Shown piece by piece: positions 42,838 through 51,813 of a stretch of DNA of 64,000 nucleotides. Under the pieces are notes generated by a model. The model made no database searches, was not told where the DNA came from, and saw only the letters and a list, made by a program, of their open reading frames with translations. Numbering within the stretch: position 1 is the first letter of the stretch; each line of letters starts with the position of its first letter. This stretch comes from Streptomyces mutabilis (GTDB taxonomy: Bacteria; Actinomycetota; Actinomycetes; Streptomycetales; Streptomycetaceae), in the NCBI RefSeq assembly GCF_014649815.1, contig NZ_BMTT01000001.1, forward strand, positions 620,001-684,000, written 5' to 3'. The translations under genes and the position numbers were made by a program.

Positions 42838-43985
42838 AGCGCGATCTCCGGTACGTCGAGACGGCGGCCCTCGGCCGAGGACTTCAGGCCCAGCTCGGCG
42901 AGCTGGACGCCGCGGGCACCGGCCAGCAGGTCCCAGTGGTAGGGCGCGTCGGCGTAGACGTGCTTGAGGAAGAGCTCCCACTGTGCCTTGAAGCCGTTGT
43001 CGAAGTCCTGGTTGTCGGGGACTTCCTGCCACTGGTCGCGGAAGACCTCGGTGGCGGGGATGTCCGGGTTCCACACCGGCTTGGGGGTGGCCGAGCGGTG
43101 CTGGACACGGCAGTTGCGAAGGCCAGCGACCGCGGAGCCCTCGGTGCCGTCGACCTGGAACTCGACCAGTTCGTCACGGTTGACGCGCACGGCCCAGGAG
43201 GAGTTGATCTGGGCGATCGCGCCGCCGTCGAGCTCGAAGACGCCGTAGGCGGCGTCGTCGGCGGTGGCGTCGTAGGGCTTGCCGTTCTCGTCCCAGCGCT
43301 GCGGGATGTGGGTGGTGGCCAGGGCGTGGACGGACTTCACGCGGCCGAACAGCTCGTGCAGGACGTACTCCCAGTGCGGGAACATGTCGACGACGATGCC
43401 GCCGCCGTCCTCGGCGCGGTAGTTCCAGGAGGGGCGCTGGGCGTCCTGCCAGTCGCCCTCGAAGACCCAGTAGCCGAACTCGCCGCGCACGGACAGGATG
43501 CGGCCGAAGAAGCCGCCGTCGATGAGGCGCTTGAGCTTGAGCAGGCCGGGGAGGAAGAGCTTGTCCTGGACGACACCGTGCTTGATGCCTGCGGCGTTCG
43601 CCAGGCGGGCCAGTTCCAGGGCGCCGTCCAGGCCGGTGGCCGTCGGCTTCTCGGTGTAGACGTGCTTGCCCGCGGCGATCGCCTTCTTGATCGCCTCCTC
43701 GCGGGCCGAGGTGACCTGGGCGTCGAAGTAGATGTCCACGGACGGGTCGGCGAGGACCTCGTCCACGTCCGTCGAGACGTGCTCCAGGCCGTGACGTTCG
43801 GCCAGCGTCCGCAGGGCGTGTTCACGGCGGCCGACCAGGACCGGTTCCGGCCACAGCACGGTGCCGTCGCCCAGGTCGAGGCCGCCCTGTTCACGGAGGG
43901 CCAGGATGGAACGGACGAGGTGCTGGCGGTAGCCCATGCGTCCGGTCACACCGTTCATGGCGATTCGCACCGTCTTGCGTGTCAC
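42834..43985 (-). CDS. Gfo/Idh/MocA-family oxidoreductase
   Basis: This 383-aa NAD(P)-dependent dehydrogenase has an N-terminal Rossmann fold (IAMNGVTGRMGYRQHL, a GxxGxxG variant) and the family motif EKPTATGLDGAL with the catalytic Lys of EKP. The C-terminal domain includes GEFGYWVFEGDW and DMFPHWEYVLHELFG. I chose the GTG at 43985, with AAGGGA 5 nt upstream. It is the first gene of the operon, divergent from a LacI repressor, with a shared intergenic operator. Probable substrates are sugars or cyclitols. Confidence 0.9.
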   Translation of the reverse strand: MTRKTVRIAMNGVTGRMGYRQHLVRSILALREQGGLDLGDGTVLWPEPVLVGRREHALRTLAERHGLEHVSTDVDEVLADPSVDIYFDAQVTSAREEAIKKAIAAGKHVYTEKPTATGLDGALELARLANAAGIKHGVVQDKLFLPGLLKLKRLIDGGFFGRILSVRGEFGYWVFEGDWQDAQRPSWNYRAEDGGGIVVDMFPHWEYVLHELFGRVKSVHALATTHIPQRWDENGKPYDATADDAAYGVFELDGGAIAQINSSWAVRVNRDELVEFQVDGTEGSAVAGLRNCRVQHRSATPKPVWNPDIPATEVFRDQWQEVPDNQDFDNGFKAQWELFLKHVYADAPYHWDLLAGARGVQLAELGLKSSAEGRRLDVPEIAL

Positions 43986-44074
43986 GTCATTCCCTTCGTA
44001 CGAGCGATGAGCCAGGGGTACTGCGACGGGTGCCGCGGCGAGTGCCGGGGCGACCGCGACGAGCACCGCGGTAC

Positions 44075-44088
44075 AGCAAGCGCTTTCT
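44075..44088. promoter_or_regulatory. LacI-type operator between divergent genes
   Basis: AGCAAGCGCTTTCT is centred on the palindrome AAGCGCTT and matches TGNAANCGNTTNCA at 8 of 10 fixed positions. It lies 90 bp upstream of the oxidoreductase and about 200 bp upstream of the LacI gene. Confidence 0.7.
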
Positions 44089-44284
44089 ATGCGGTACGAA
44101 GCTAGCCTGTGGACGGTGGTCTGGACAAGACCGTGTTTTCGGGTGCGTTGTCCGATCCGACGGACGGCGAGTGGTTCGAGGGGACGAGCGACCGGCGGTT
44201 CACGGTCGTAAGGTCACCCGGGACGGGACGACGGTCTGCCGCCGTACGGCGGCACGGCGCAGGCGCGAGGCGGAGGACGAGGAC

Positions 44285-45331
44285 ATGACGGTGACCCTGG
44301 CGGACGTGGCGGCCCGCGCCCAGGTCTCCCCCGCGACGGTGTCGCGGGTGCTGAACGGGAACTATCCCGTCGCCGCCTCCACGCGCGAGCGGGTGCTCAA
44401 GGCGGTCGACGAGCTGGACTACGTCCTCAACGGACCCGCGAGCGCGCTGGCGGCGGCCACCTCCGACCTGGTGGGCATCCTCGTCAACGACATCGCGGAC
44501 CCCTTCTTCGGCATCATGGCCGGCGCGGTCCAGTCCGAGATCGGGGGGCCGGGCGGCAGGGCGGGCGGCGAGAGACTGGCCGTGGTCTGCAACACGGGCG
44601 GCACCCCGGAACGCGAGCTGACCTACCTCACCCTGCTGCAACGGCAGCGGGCCGCGGCCGTGGTGCTGACCGGCGGGGCGATGGAGGACGCGGCGCACCA
44701 GGCGGCGGTGGCGGCGAAGCTGCGCAAGCTGACCGAGGCCGGTACGCGGGTGGTGCTGTGCGGGCGGCCGCCGGCGCCGCAGACCGGGGCGATCGCGCTG
44801 ACCTTCGACAACCGCGGGGGCGGCCGCGAACTGACCGAGCACCTGATCGGTCTCGGCCACCGGCGGATCGGTTACATCGCGGGGCCGGAGGAGCGGACCA
44901 CCACCCGGCACCGGCTGGAGGGCCACCGCGCGGCGCTCGCCGCGCACGGCATCGAGGAGGATCCCCGCTGGGCGGTGCACGGCCGCTATGACCGGCAGTC
45001 CGGCTACGAGGCGACGCTGGAACTGCTGCGCAGGGACCCGACGCTGACCGCCGTCGTCGCCGCGAACGACACCGTCGCGCTGGGGGCGTGCGCGGCGCTG
45101 CGGGACTCCGGGCTGCGGATTCCGGAGGACGTGTCGGTGGCGGGCTTCGACGACCTGCCGTTCAGCATCGACGCGGTGCCGGCGCTGACCACGGTGCGGT
45201 TGCCGCTCGCGGAGGCGGGGGCGCGGGCGGGGCGGATCGCGATGGGGCGGGAGGAGGCGCCGATCGGGGGGATCGCGACGGTGCGGGGGGAGTTGATGGT
45301 GCGGGGGTCTTCCGGAGGGCCGCGGGTTTGA
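44285..45331 (+). CDS. LacI-family repressor of the oxidoreductase operon
   Basis: This 348-aa repressor has headpiece TLADVAARAQVSPATVSRVLNG and an effector domain with NDIADPFFG, GHRRIGYIAGPEE and VPALTTVRLPL. I chose the ATG at 44285, with GGAGGACGAGG directly upstream; the frame extends further without support. It is divergent from the sugar-catabolic operon and most likely represses it through the AAGCGCTT-centred sites. It is followed by a hairpin terminator. Confidence 0.9.
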   Translation: MTVTLADVAARAQVSPATVSRVLNGNYPVAASTRERVLKAVDELDYVLNGPASALAAATSDLVGILVNDIADPFFGIMAGAVQSEIGGPGGRAGGERLAVVCNTGGTPERELTYLTLLQRQRAAAVVLTGGAMEDAAHQAAVAAKLRKLTEAGTRVVLCGRPPAPQTGAIALTFDNRGGGRELTEHLIGLGHRRIGYIAGPEERTTTRHRLEGHRAALAAHGIEEDPRWAVHGRYDRQSGYEATLELLRRDPTLTAVVAANDTVALGACAALRDSGLRIPEDVSVAGFDDLPFSIDAVPALTTVRLPLAEAGARAGRIAMGREEAPIGGIATVRGELMVRGSSGGPRV

Positions 45332-45376
45332 GTCGTGCGGTTGGGTTCGCGGTGGTCCGCGCGGGTGTGGGCGTTG

Positions 45377-45396
45377 CTGGGGGCTGCCGCCCCCAG
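45377..45396 (+). terminator. Hairpin terminator after the LacI gene
   Basis: CTGGGGGC/GCCCCCAG with a TGCC loop. A second hairpin, CCCGTCC/GGACGGG (45420-45442) around TCAAACGCC, follows. This pair resembles an interspersed element often seen between Streptomyces genes. Confidence 0.7.
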
Positions 45397-45440
45397 GCCC
45401 CCGCTTCGGCCTGAACGGCCCCGTCCTCAAACGCCGGACG

Positions 45441-45832
45441 GGCTGTGAGTGCCGGCCCGCGCCCTGGAGCGGAGGGGCCGTGAACGGCGACCTGCGCCCC
45501 AAAGCCGACAGGCTGTGAACGGCGGCCTGCGCCCCGGAGCGGTCGGGCCGGGGATGCGGGCCCCGCGCCCGACAACGGACGAACTGGGAATGCGGATGCC
45601 TCGCCCGGCTACGGACGAGCCGGAAAACCGGACCACGCCCGGGGAACCCGGCTGCGAATGCAGGCCCGCGTCCGGCAGCGGACGAGCCGGGAGTGTCGGT
45701 CCGCTTCCGGCGACGGGCCGGCCGGGGAACACAGGAACACCGGCCCCCTCCAGACAGCGCACGGACTGGGACTGCCGGCCCGTACCCGACAGTGGACGGC
45801 CGGGACGGTCGGTCCGTGTCCGACCGGGAGTG
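45441..45832. repeat. Degenerate ~35-bp tandem array, about 11 units
   Basis: Units begin at 45441, 45476, 45511, 45546, 45582, 45618, 45650, 45685, 45720, 45764 and 45799. Most are 34-36 bp; two are 32 and 44. A loose consensus is GGCTGKGAATGCCGGCCCGC, then GYCCGGCAGCGGACG. Copies differ at many positions, so the array is old. It fills most of the 563 bp between the LacI gene and the next isomerase. No spacer-like unique sequence alternates with it, so it is not a CRISPR array. Confidence 0.75.
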
Positions 45833-45894
45833 GGCTGCGACACCCGAGTCGTGAGGAGGAGTGGGGGCGGCGGGGGCGGGTACGCTCCGTCACC

Positions 45895-46695
45895 ATGAAG
45901 CTGGCGTTCTCCACCCTCGGTGTCCCCGGCCTGCCACTGCGCGAGGTGCTGGGCCTCGCGACCGCGCACGGCTACCACGGTGTCGAGTTGCGCGCCCACC
46001 CGGAGGAACCGGTGCATCCGGGCCTGACGCCCGACGAACGGGCCGCGGTGGTCGCCGAGTTCGAGGCGTCGGGGGTCGAGCCGCTGGGCCTGGCGGGATA
46101 CGCGCGCGTCGCCGCGCCGGGAGACGACGACGCCGTGCTCGCCGAGATCCGCGGCTTGCTCCAGCTGGCCCGTGACCTCGGCTCCCCGTACGTCCGGGTC
46201 TTCCCCGGCGGCGGGACCGAGCAGAGCCCCGGGGAGGCGGACGCGACGGCCGCACGGCGGCTGGGCACGGCCGCCGAGTACGCCGCCGACCTCGGCGTGC
46301 GCATCCTCCTGGAGACCCACGACTCGCACCGCACGGGCGCCGACGCGATGCGCGTCCTCAGTCTGGTCGGGCACCGGCAGGTGGGTGCGCTGTGGGACGT
46401 GATGCACACCTGGCTGGGGGGCGAGGATCCCGCCGAGAGCTACCTGGCCCTCGCCCCGCACCTCGGGTACGTCCAGGTCAAGGACATCGCCTCCGCCGAC
46501 GACACCACCCCGCTGCCGCTCGGCGCCGGCGTACTGCCGCTGGGCGAGTGCGTCGAGGTGCTCTCGCGCGAGGGCTGGGACGGCTGGCTGTGCTGGGAGT
46601 ACGAGAAGCGGTGGTACGAGGCGGCCGAGCCGCTGCCCGGCCTGCTGGACGCGGGACGTGAGCACCTGGCGCGGCTGCTCAACGAGTCGGCCTGA
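45895..46695 (+). CDS. Sugar phosphate isomerase/epimerase
   Basis: This 266-aa TIM-barrel protein of the AP endonuclease 2/xylose-isomerase-like superfamily begins KLAFSTLGVPGLPL. Metal-ligand regions are LLETHDSHRTG, ALWDVMHTW and YVQVKDI, with the final CWEYEKRWY. I chose the ATG at 45895. The sequence is only distantly like the isomerase at 40829. It may act in the same sugar pathway as the nearby operon, but it has its own promoter beyond the tandem array. Confidence 0.85.
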   Translation: MKLAFSTLGVPGLPLREVLGLATAHGYHGVELRAHPEEPVHPGLTPDERAAVVAEFEASGVEPLGLAGYARVAAPGDDDAVLAEIRGLLQLARDLGSPYVRVFPGGGTEQSPGEADATAARRLGTAAEYAADLGVRILLETHDSHRTGADAMRVLSLVGHRQVGALWDVMHTWLGGEDPAESYLALAPHLGYVQVKDIASADDTTPLPLGAGVLPLGECVEVLSREGWDGWLCWEYEKRWYEAAEPLPGLLDAGREHLARLLNESA

Positions 46696-46697
46696 CG

Positions 46698-47010
46698 GCC
46701 GGGCTCACCCCGACGGGCGCCAGTTCCGTGACGGGCCCGTCGAAGGACGCCCGCAGGCGCCGGTCGTGGGAGACGACGAGGGTGCCGACGTAGTCGGCCG
46801 GCGGCCTGGAGGTCTTCCATCAGGGCGGGCGAGAGGTGGTTCGTCGGTTCGTCGAGCAGCAGCAGGTCGTGCGGTTCGGCGACCGGGCGGGCCAGTGCGA
46901 GGCGGCGCCGCTGCCCGGTGGAGAGGTCGCCGACGGGCCGGTCCAGGTCCGCGGGGCGGAACAGGCCGAGGGCGAGCAGCGTCCCGGCGCGGTGCGCGAC
47001 GGACAGCCGG
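46698..47010 (-). pseudogene. C-terminal relic of an ABC-F ATPase, frameshifted
   Basis: The minus strand reads LALGLFRPADLDRPVGDLSTGQRRRLALAR, PHDLLLLDEPTNHLSPALMEDLQAA, and after a one-frame jump near 46800, ADYVGTLVVSHDRRLRASFDGPVTELAPV. These are the signature, Walker B and H-switch of the second domain of a duplicated ABC-F protein (antibiotic-resistance or translation type). The whole N-terminal two thirds is missing. The remaining 566 bp upstream contains no recognisable continuation. Confidence 0.8.
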
Positions 47011-47488
47011 GACGCAGCCGCAGGGGTACAAGCGACGGCCCGAAGCCCGCGACGGGCAGGCCGGACGCGGCGGACAGCACTGAAGGGCGAACGGCCGGGG
47101 CACAGCGGACAGCGACAGCGCACGCTACGGACGGCCAGGACGCGGCAGGCAGCCGGTGAGCAGCCGGGGCGGAGGCCCCGGGGGCCGGTCCGGTGGTCCG
47201 GCCCCGCCTCTCGCGCCCCACCGTCCCCGCGCGCACCGACTTCGCGGAATCCCGGGTCCGGGCGGAACCCCGGTACCGCCCCGTCCGTCCAAACTGCACG
47301 CTGTCGGACGAGTCTCCGCGGTGCGGTGTCGGCCTCGCTGCTGGCTGCGATCGCTGACCACCCTCTCCAGCCGTACCGCGGCCGGCAGCACGCCGTCGTC
47401 GGCGCGCCCCCTCCCTGGCGCCGACGGCGGCCCCTGTGGCCCGCTGCCCGCGGCTTCCCAAGATGCCTGTGCGCTCCCTTGACTGGCA
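47011..47488. other. Gene-free stretch upstream of the hexosaminidase
   Basis: GC-rich sequence without a start signal or conserved frame. It probably contains further decayed remains of the ABC-F gene and its promoter. Nothing more specific is visible until the inverted repeat at 47489. Confidence 0.4.
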
Positions 47489-47525
47489 GAAACTTCCCGG
47501 ATATTGGTGACTCCTTGGAAGTTTC
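47479..47525 (+). promoter_or_regulatory. Promoter with flanking inverted repeat for the GH3 gene
   Basis: GAAACTTCC (47489-47497) and GGAAGTTTC (47517-47525) form a perfect 9-bp inverted repeat with a 19-nt spacer. TTGACT (47479-47484) and GATATT (about 47500-47505) give a plausible -35/-10 pair between them. A repressor bound to the repeat would cover the promoter. Confidence 0.55.
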
Positions 47526-47576
47526 CTTCAGCAGCTCTCCAGCGATTCCCAGTGGATCACTCCGGAAGGAGCGCAC

Positions 47577-49424
47577 GTGCACCACAGCAGCACGGCCAGC
47601 ACGGGAAGCACCGCACACCCCTCCAGACGTACCGTCCTCACCGCCACCGCGGTCGTCGGCGCGACGCTCGCGGCCGGCGGCGGCACCGCGTACGCCGACG
47701 CCCGCAGGCCCGACGACGACAAGCTGCGCGCCCTCATCTCCCGCATGACGCTGGAGGAGAAGGTCGGCCAGCTCTTCGTCATGCGCGTCTACGGCCACTC
47801 CGCCACCGACCCCGACCAGGCCGACATCGACGCCAACCTGAAGGAGATCGGCGTCCGCACCGCGGCCGAGCTGGTCGCCGAGTACCGGGTGGGCGGCATC
47901 ATCTACTTCGCCTGGGCGCACAACACCCGCGACCCGCACCAGATCGCCGAGCTGTCCAACGGCATCCAGAGGGCGTCCCTGGAGTCGCCGCGCGGCCTGC
48001 CCGTGCTCATCTCCACCGACCAGGAGTACGGGATCGTGGCTCGCGTGGGCGAGCCGGCGACCCTCTTCCCGGGCGCGATGGCCGTCGGTGCCGGCGGGTC
48101 GCGGTCCGATGCCCGCACCCTCGGGCGGATCGCGGGCGCCGAGCTGCGCGCCATGGGCATCCGCCAGGACTACTCCCCCGTCGCCGACGTGAACGTCAAC
48201 CCGGCCAACCCGGTGATCGGCGTACGGTCCTTCGGCGCCGATCCCCGGGCGGTGGCGGACATGGTGGCCGCCGAGGTGACGGGGTACCAGCGGTCCGGGG
48301 TCGCGGCGTGCGCCAAGCACTTCCCGGGGCACGGCGACACCGCCACCGACAGCCACACCGGCCTGCCGGTCATCACGCACAGCCGCGAGCAGTGGGAGGA
48401 GCTGGACGCGCCGCCCTTCCGCGCCGCGATCGAGGCGGGCATCGACGCGATCATGACCGCCCACCTGGTGGTCCCGGCGCTCGACGACTCCGGCGACCCG
48501 GCCACCCTCTCCCGACCCATCCTCACCGGCATCCTGCGCGAGGAACTGGGTTACGACGGGGTCGTGGTCACCGACTCCCTCGGCATGCAGGGCGTACGCA
48601 CGAAGTACGGCGACGAACGGGTGCCGGTGCTGGCGCTGAAGGCCGGCGTCGACCAGCTGCTCAACCCGCCGAACCTGCCGCTCGCCTGGAACGCCGTCCT
48701 GACGGCCGTGCGCGAGGGCGAACTCACCGAGGCGCGGCTCGACGAATCGATCCTGCGGGTGCTGCGGCTGAAGGCGAAGCTGGGCCTGTTCCGGGACGCC
48801 TACACCAGCCGCCGGGACGTCGACCGCACCGTCGGCACCCGCGGCCACCTGGAGGCGGCGGACCGGATCGCCGAGCGGTCCACCACGCTGCTGGTCAACG
48901 AGGGACGGCTGCTGCCGCTGTCGCCCCCAGAGCACCGCCGGCTGCTCGTCGTCGGCGCCGACCCCGCGTCCCCCTCCGGCACGACCGGGCCGCCCACCGG
49001 TGTCCTCGCGGGCGCGCTGACCGAGCTGGGCTTCGCCGCCACCGCCCTGCCGACCGGGACGGCACCGTCCGCCGCCGTCATCGACCGCGCGGTCGCGGCG
49101 GCCGGGGACGCCGACGCGGTGGTGGTCGCGACGTACAACGTCACGGCGGGCAGCAGTCAGCGCACGCTGGTCGCGCGGCTGCTGGAGACCGGCAAGCCGG
49201 TCGTCGCGGTCGCGGTCCGCAATCCGTACGACGTCGCCCAGCTCCCGGACGTCCCCGCCTTCCTCGCCGCCTACTCCTGGACGGACGTCGAGGTGCGGGC
49301 CGCGGCCCGCGTGATCGCCGGGCGGGTGCGACCGCGCGGCAAGCTGCCGGTGCCGGTGGTAGGGGCGGACGATCCTGAGACGGTGCTGTACCCGCTCGGG
49401 CACGGGCTGTCGTACCGGTCGTAG
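47577..49424 (+). CDS. Secreted GH3 beta-N-acetylhexosaminidase
   Basis: This 615-aa exported GH3 enzyme has a Tat-type signal (SRRTVLTATAVVGATLAAGG) at residues 17-36. The GH3 barrel includes the NagZ-type loop KHFPGHGDTATDSH at 247-260, whose His-Asp pair replaces the acid/base Glu of other GH3 enzymes, and nucleophile Asp333 in VVVTDSLGM. The C-terminal domain (from about residue 420) is the alpha/beta sandwich often fused in actinobacterial members. It releases N-acetylglucosamine from chitin or peptidoglycan fragments outside the cell. Starts at GTG 47577 with AAGGAG upstream. Confidence 0.93.
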   Translation: MHHSSTASTGSTAHPSRRTVLTATAVVGATLAAGGGTAYADARRPDDDKLRALISRMTLEEKVGQLFVMRVYGHSATDPDQADIDANLKEIGVRTAAELVAEYRVGGIIYFAWAHNTRDPHQIAELSNGIQRASLESPRGLPVLISTDQEYGIVARVGEPATLFPGAMAVGAGGSRSDARTLGRIAGAELRAMGIRQDYSPVADVNVNPANPVIGVRSFGADPRAVADMVAAEVTGYQRSGVAACAKHFPGHGDTATDSHTGLPVITHSREQWEELDAPPFRAAIEAGIDAIMTAHLVVPALDDSGDPATLSRPILTGILREELGYDGVVVTDSLGMQGVRTKYGDERVPVLALKAGVDQLLNPPNLPLAWNAVLTAVREGELTEARLDESILRVLRLKAKLGLFRDAYTSRRDVDRTVGTRGHLEAADRIAERSTTLLVNEGRLLPLSPPEHRRLLVVGADPASPSGTTGPPTGVLAGALTELGFAATALPTGTAPSAAVIDRAVAAAGDADAVVVATYNVTAGSSQRTLVARLLETGKPVVAVAVRNPYDVAQLPDVPAFLAAYSWTDVEVRAAARVIAGRVRPRGKLPVPVVGADDPETVLYPLGHGLSYRS

Positions 49425-49567
49425 GCGGTCGTGACCGGTCGTCGACCGTAGCGCGCCTACGCCACGCGCCGGGGGCGCCCCCCGTCACCCGTGCGCAATG
49501 CACCCCGCGCGTCTGGCGTGCCCCGCTGCGGCGGGTCACGCTGGACGGGGGATCCGGGGGGATGGCG

Positions 49568-50245
49568 ATGCGTGCGAGATCGGCTGTGCGGGTGCTGTGC
49601 GCCCTGCCGGCGTTGTGCGCCGTGCTGCTGACGGGGTGCCAGAGCCCGTCCGGTGGCCTGGCGGGCGGCGACACGGGCGCGAGCGGCGGCGCCGCGCGGG
49701 GCGACGGGCCGCCCGGCGGGGACACCGCGCCGGGTTCGGCGGCCGGGCGGCCCTCCGGGTACGGGGCGGTGTTCCTGGCGATCGACGAGTGCAGCTCGTT
49801 CGGGACGGTCAGTTTCACCGAGGTACCGTGCTCCAGCGAACGGGCCGCCGCGCGGGTCGTGGCCCGGGAGGACGGACGCGCGGCCGACGGGCCGCCGTGC
49901 CCCGCGACCACCGACTTCGTCCTGCACATCAGCGAGCAGCGCCCCTCCGCCGACGAGGACGGCGACGGGGCCGTGCCCCAGGGCTACGCCTGTATGCGCA
50001 GTCTGCAGCCGCCGCACCCCGGGGACCCGGGTGGCGGGGGCGGCCCGCGCACCATCGTCGGCGACTGCGTCTACGGCGTCGGCGGCGGCAAGGTCCGCGA
50101 GACCGCCTGCGACGGCACGGGGAAGAAGAAGCCCCAGTTCAAAGTGGTCGAGGCGGTCGCCGCCCGGGCGGACTGCCCCGCCTCGACCGGGCTCTACGTC
50201 CGCCTCGGCGGCGAACGGCCGGTGGGCTGCGCCCGGCCGCTGTGA
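49568..50245 (+). CDS. Cys-containing secreted lipoprotein of unknown function
   Basis: This 225-aa lipoprotein has lipobox LLTGC near residue 22, a Gly/Ser/Pro-rich linker to about residue 65, and a globular part with several Cys (ECSSFG, PCSSER, PPCPATTD, DCVYGVG, TACDGTG, DCPAST). The duplicated look suggests two copies of a small disulphide-bonded domain. I chose the ATG at 49568 because GGGGGG lies 6 nt upstream; an ATG two codons earlier is possible. I do not recognise the family. Confidence 0.7.
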   Translation: MRARSAVRVLCALPALCAVLLTGCQSPSGGLAGGDTGASGGAARGDGPPGGDTAPGSAAGRPSGYGAVFLAIDECSSFGTVSFTEVPCSSERAAARVVAREDGRAADGPPCPATTDFVLHISEQRPSADEDGDGAVPQGYACMRSLQPPHPGDPGGGGGPRTIVGDCVYGVGGGKVRETACDGTGKKKPQFKVVEAVAARADCPASTGLYVRLGGERPVGCARPL

Positions 50246-50297
50246 ACGCCTCAGCGTCCCAACGGCCGGGGCACAGCCGGCCACCGGTACCGCGCTC

Positions 50298-51722
50298 CTA
50301 CGGGCGCAGCGCCGGCTCCCGCTGGACGTCACGCTTGTCCAGCTCGGCGTCGAACGTCGCCAGCGGCTCGGCCGCCGACGGATTCTCCTGGACCTCGGCC
50401 GGGGCGACGCCCGCCCAGTCCAGGATGCGGGCCGTGGCGAGGGCCTTCTCCTCGGGCACCAGGCCTGCGACGTTGGCGCCGTGGTTCATCCCGGGCGCGG
50501 TGAGGACGTAGGAGTCGCGCGCACCGTGGCCCAGACGGAAGGGCTCGGCACCCCACGGGTCGTTCTCGCCGTACACGAACAGCATGTGCCGGGCGTTGTG
50601 CTTCACCCAGGTGTCGACGTCCCGCATCGCCCACGGCTGGAACCGCATGTCGATGTCGCGCGGCACAAAGTTGCGGGGCGGCTGGTAGCCGTAGCGGATG
50701 TACCTCTTCTCGATGTGCGGGAAGTGGATCGTCGGCGCGCCCAGCTGCGTGCCCGCCTGGTAGTAGTACGGCGTGTACGGGGCGAGCCCCTGGTCCGTGT
50801 AGAAGGAGAAGCCGGAGATCGTGTCGACGGAGTTCCAGATCTCGTCGTCCGTCGCGTTCTTCGCGTCGGCCGGGATGTCCGCGCAGTCCTTCACGGTGCT
50901 GTACTGCCAGAAGCCCCAGACGTAGTCCAGGACGACGGCCTCGTAGGCGCGGTCCAGGCTGCCGATGGTGTCGAAGGTGTACCCGTTCTCGGCCGCGTAC
51001 GCCTCGTACTTCTCCTTCAGCGGCGCCCGGCGCACCAGTGCCTCGCGCTGCACGCCGTTCAGCCGGTCGCGGCACTCCCCGGTGCCGACGCGGGCGAAGA
51101 AGCGGTCGTAGGCCGAGTCCTCGTGGTTGACGACGTCGTTGGGGGCGACGTAGGCGACGACGCCGTCCATGTCGCGCGGGTAGAAGCGCTCGTAGTAGGT
51201 GGCGGTCATGCCGCCCTTGGAACCGCCCGTGGAGATCCAGTTCTCGGAGTAGATCGGCTTGAGGGCCTGGAAGATGCGGTGCTGGTCGCTGGCCGCCTGC
51301 CAGATGTCCAGCTTCGACCAGTCGGCGGGCTCGGGCCGGGACGGGGTGAAGTAGCGGTACTCCATGGAGACCTGGTTGCCGTCCACGATCTGGGTCGGCT
51401 CGCGGCGGCTGGGGTTCGTGGAGACGCTGTAGCCGCCGGTGTAGAAGACCGTCGGGCGGTTCACGTCCTTGTGCAGCACGGTGATCCGCTGCTGGAACGT
51501 GCCCTTGGACGGGCGCCGGTGGTCGACCGGCTGGGTGTAGTTGAGGACGAAGAAGCGGTAGCCGGTGTACGGCTTCTCCTCGATCAGGCTCATGCCCGGT
51601 ACGGACAGCAGCCGATCCATGATGTCGACGGCCTTCGGCTCGGCGGCGGTGGCCGCGCCCGCCGTGCTGACGGTGCCTATGAGCACCACGAGCGCCAGCA
51701 GCCATCTGAGCGCCTTGCGCAT
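50298..51722 (-). CDS. Secreted S37-family peptidase (PS-10-like)
   Basis: This 474-aa exported protein has a signal peptide at residues 1-28 (ending TAAEP). The alpha/beta-hydrolase core carries a nucleophile Ser168 in GGSKGGMT, and the family-typical RYFTPSRPEPADWSKLDIWQA and FVYGENDPWGAEPF. S37 peptidases of Streptomyces cleave tripeptides or prolyl peptides from N-termini. I chose the ATG at 51722, with GGGAGGG upstream; the ORF extends to 51773 without support. Likely role: extracellular peptide scavenging or processing. Confidence 0.88.
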   Translation of the reverse strand: MRKALRWLLALVVLIGTVSTAGAATAAEPKAVDIMDRLLSVPGMSLIEEKPYTGYRFFVLNYTQPVDHRRPSKGTFQQRITVLHKDVNRPTVFYTGGYSVSTNPSRREPTQIVDGNQVSMEYRYFTPSRPEPADWSKLDIWQAASDQHRIFQALKPIYSENWISTGGSKGGMTATYYERFYPRDMDGVVAYVAPNDVVNHEDSAYDRFFARVGTGECRDRLNGVQREALVRRAPLKEKYEAYAAENGYTFDTIGSLDRAYEAVVLDYVWGFWQYSTVKDCADIPADAKNATDDEIWNSVDTISGFSFYTDQGLAPYTPYYYQAGTQLGAPTIHFPHIEKRYIRYGYQPPRNFVPRDIDMRFQPWAMRDVDTWVKHNARHMLFVYGENDPWGAEPFRLGHGARDSYVLTAPGMNHGANVAGLVPEEKALATARILDWAGVAPAEVQENPSAAEPLATFDAELDKRDVQREPALRP

Positions 51723-51813
51723 GCACCCTCCCTGTGAAACAGATGTGCGCCGGAAGCTATCGGAGCAAGTCACCCGTACACCAGGGGAGATCGGGAAATG
51801 GCCGCCGCCGGTC

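Noticed and set aside
45441-45832. CRISPR array
   Set aside because: Units are contiguous and degenerate, with no unique spacers alternating with constant repeats and no cas genes near.
50264-50282. Small GGCCGG/CCGGCC hairpin between convergent genes
   Set aside because: Only six base pairs; such stems are common by chance in this GC content.
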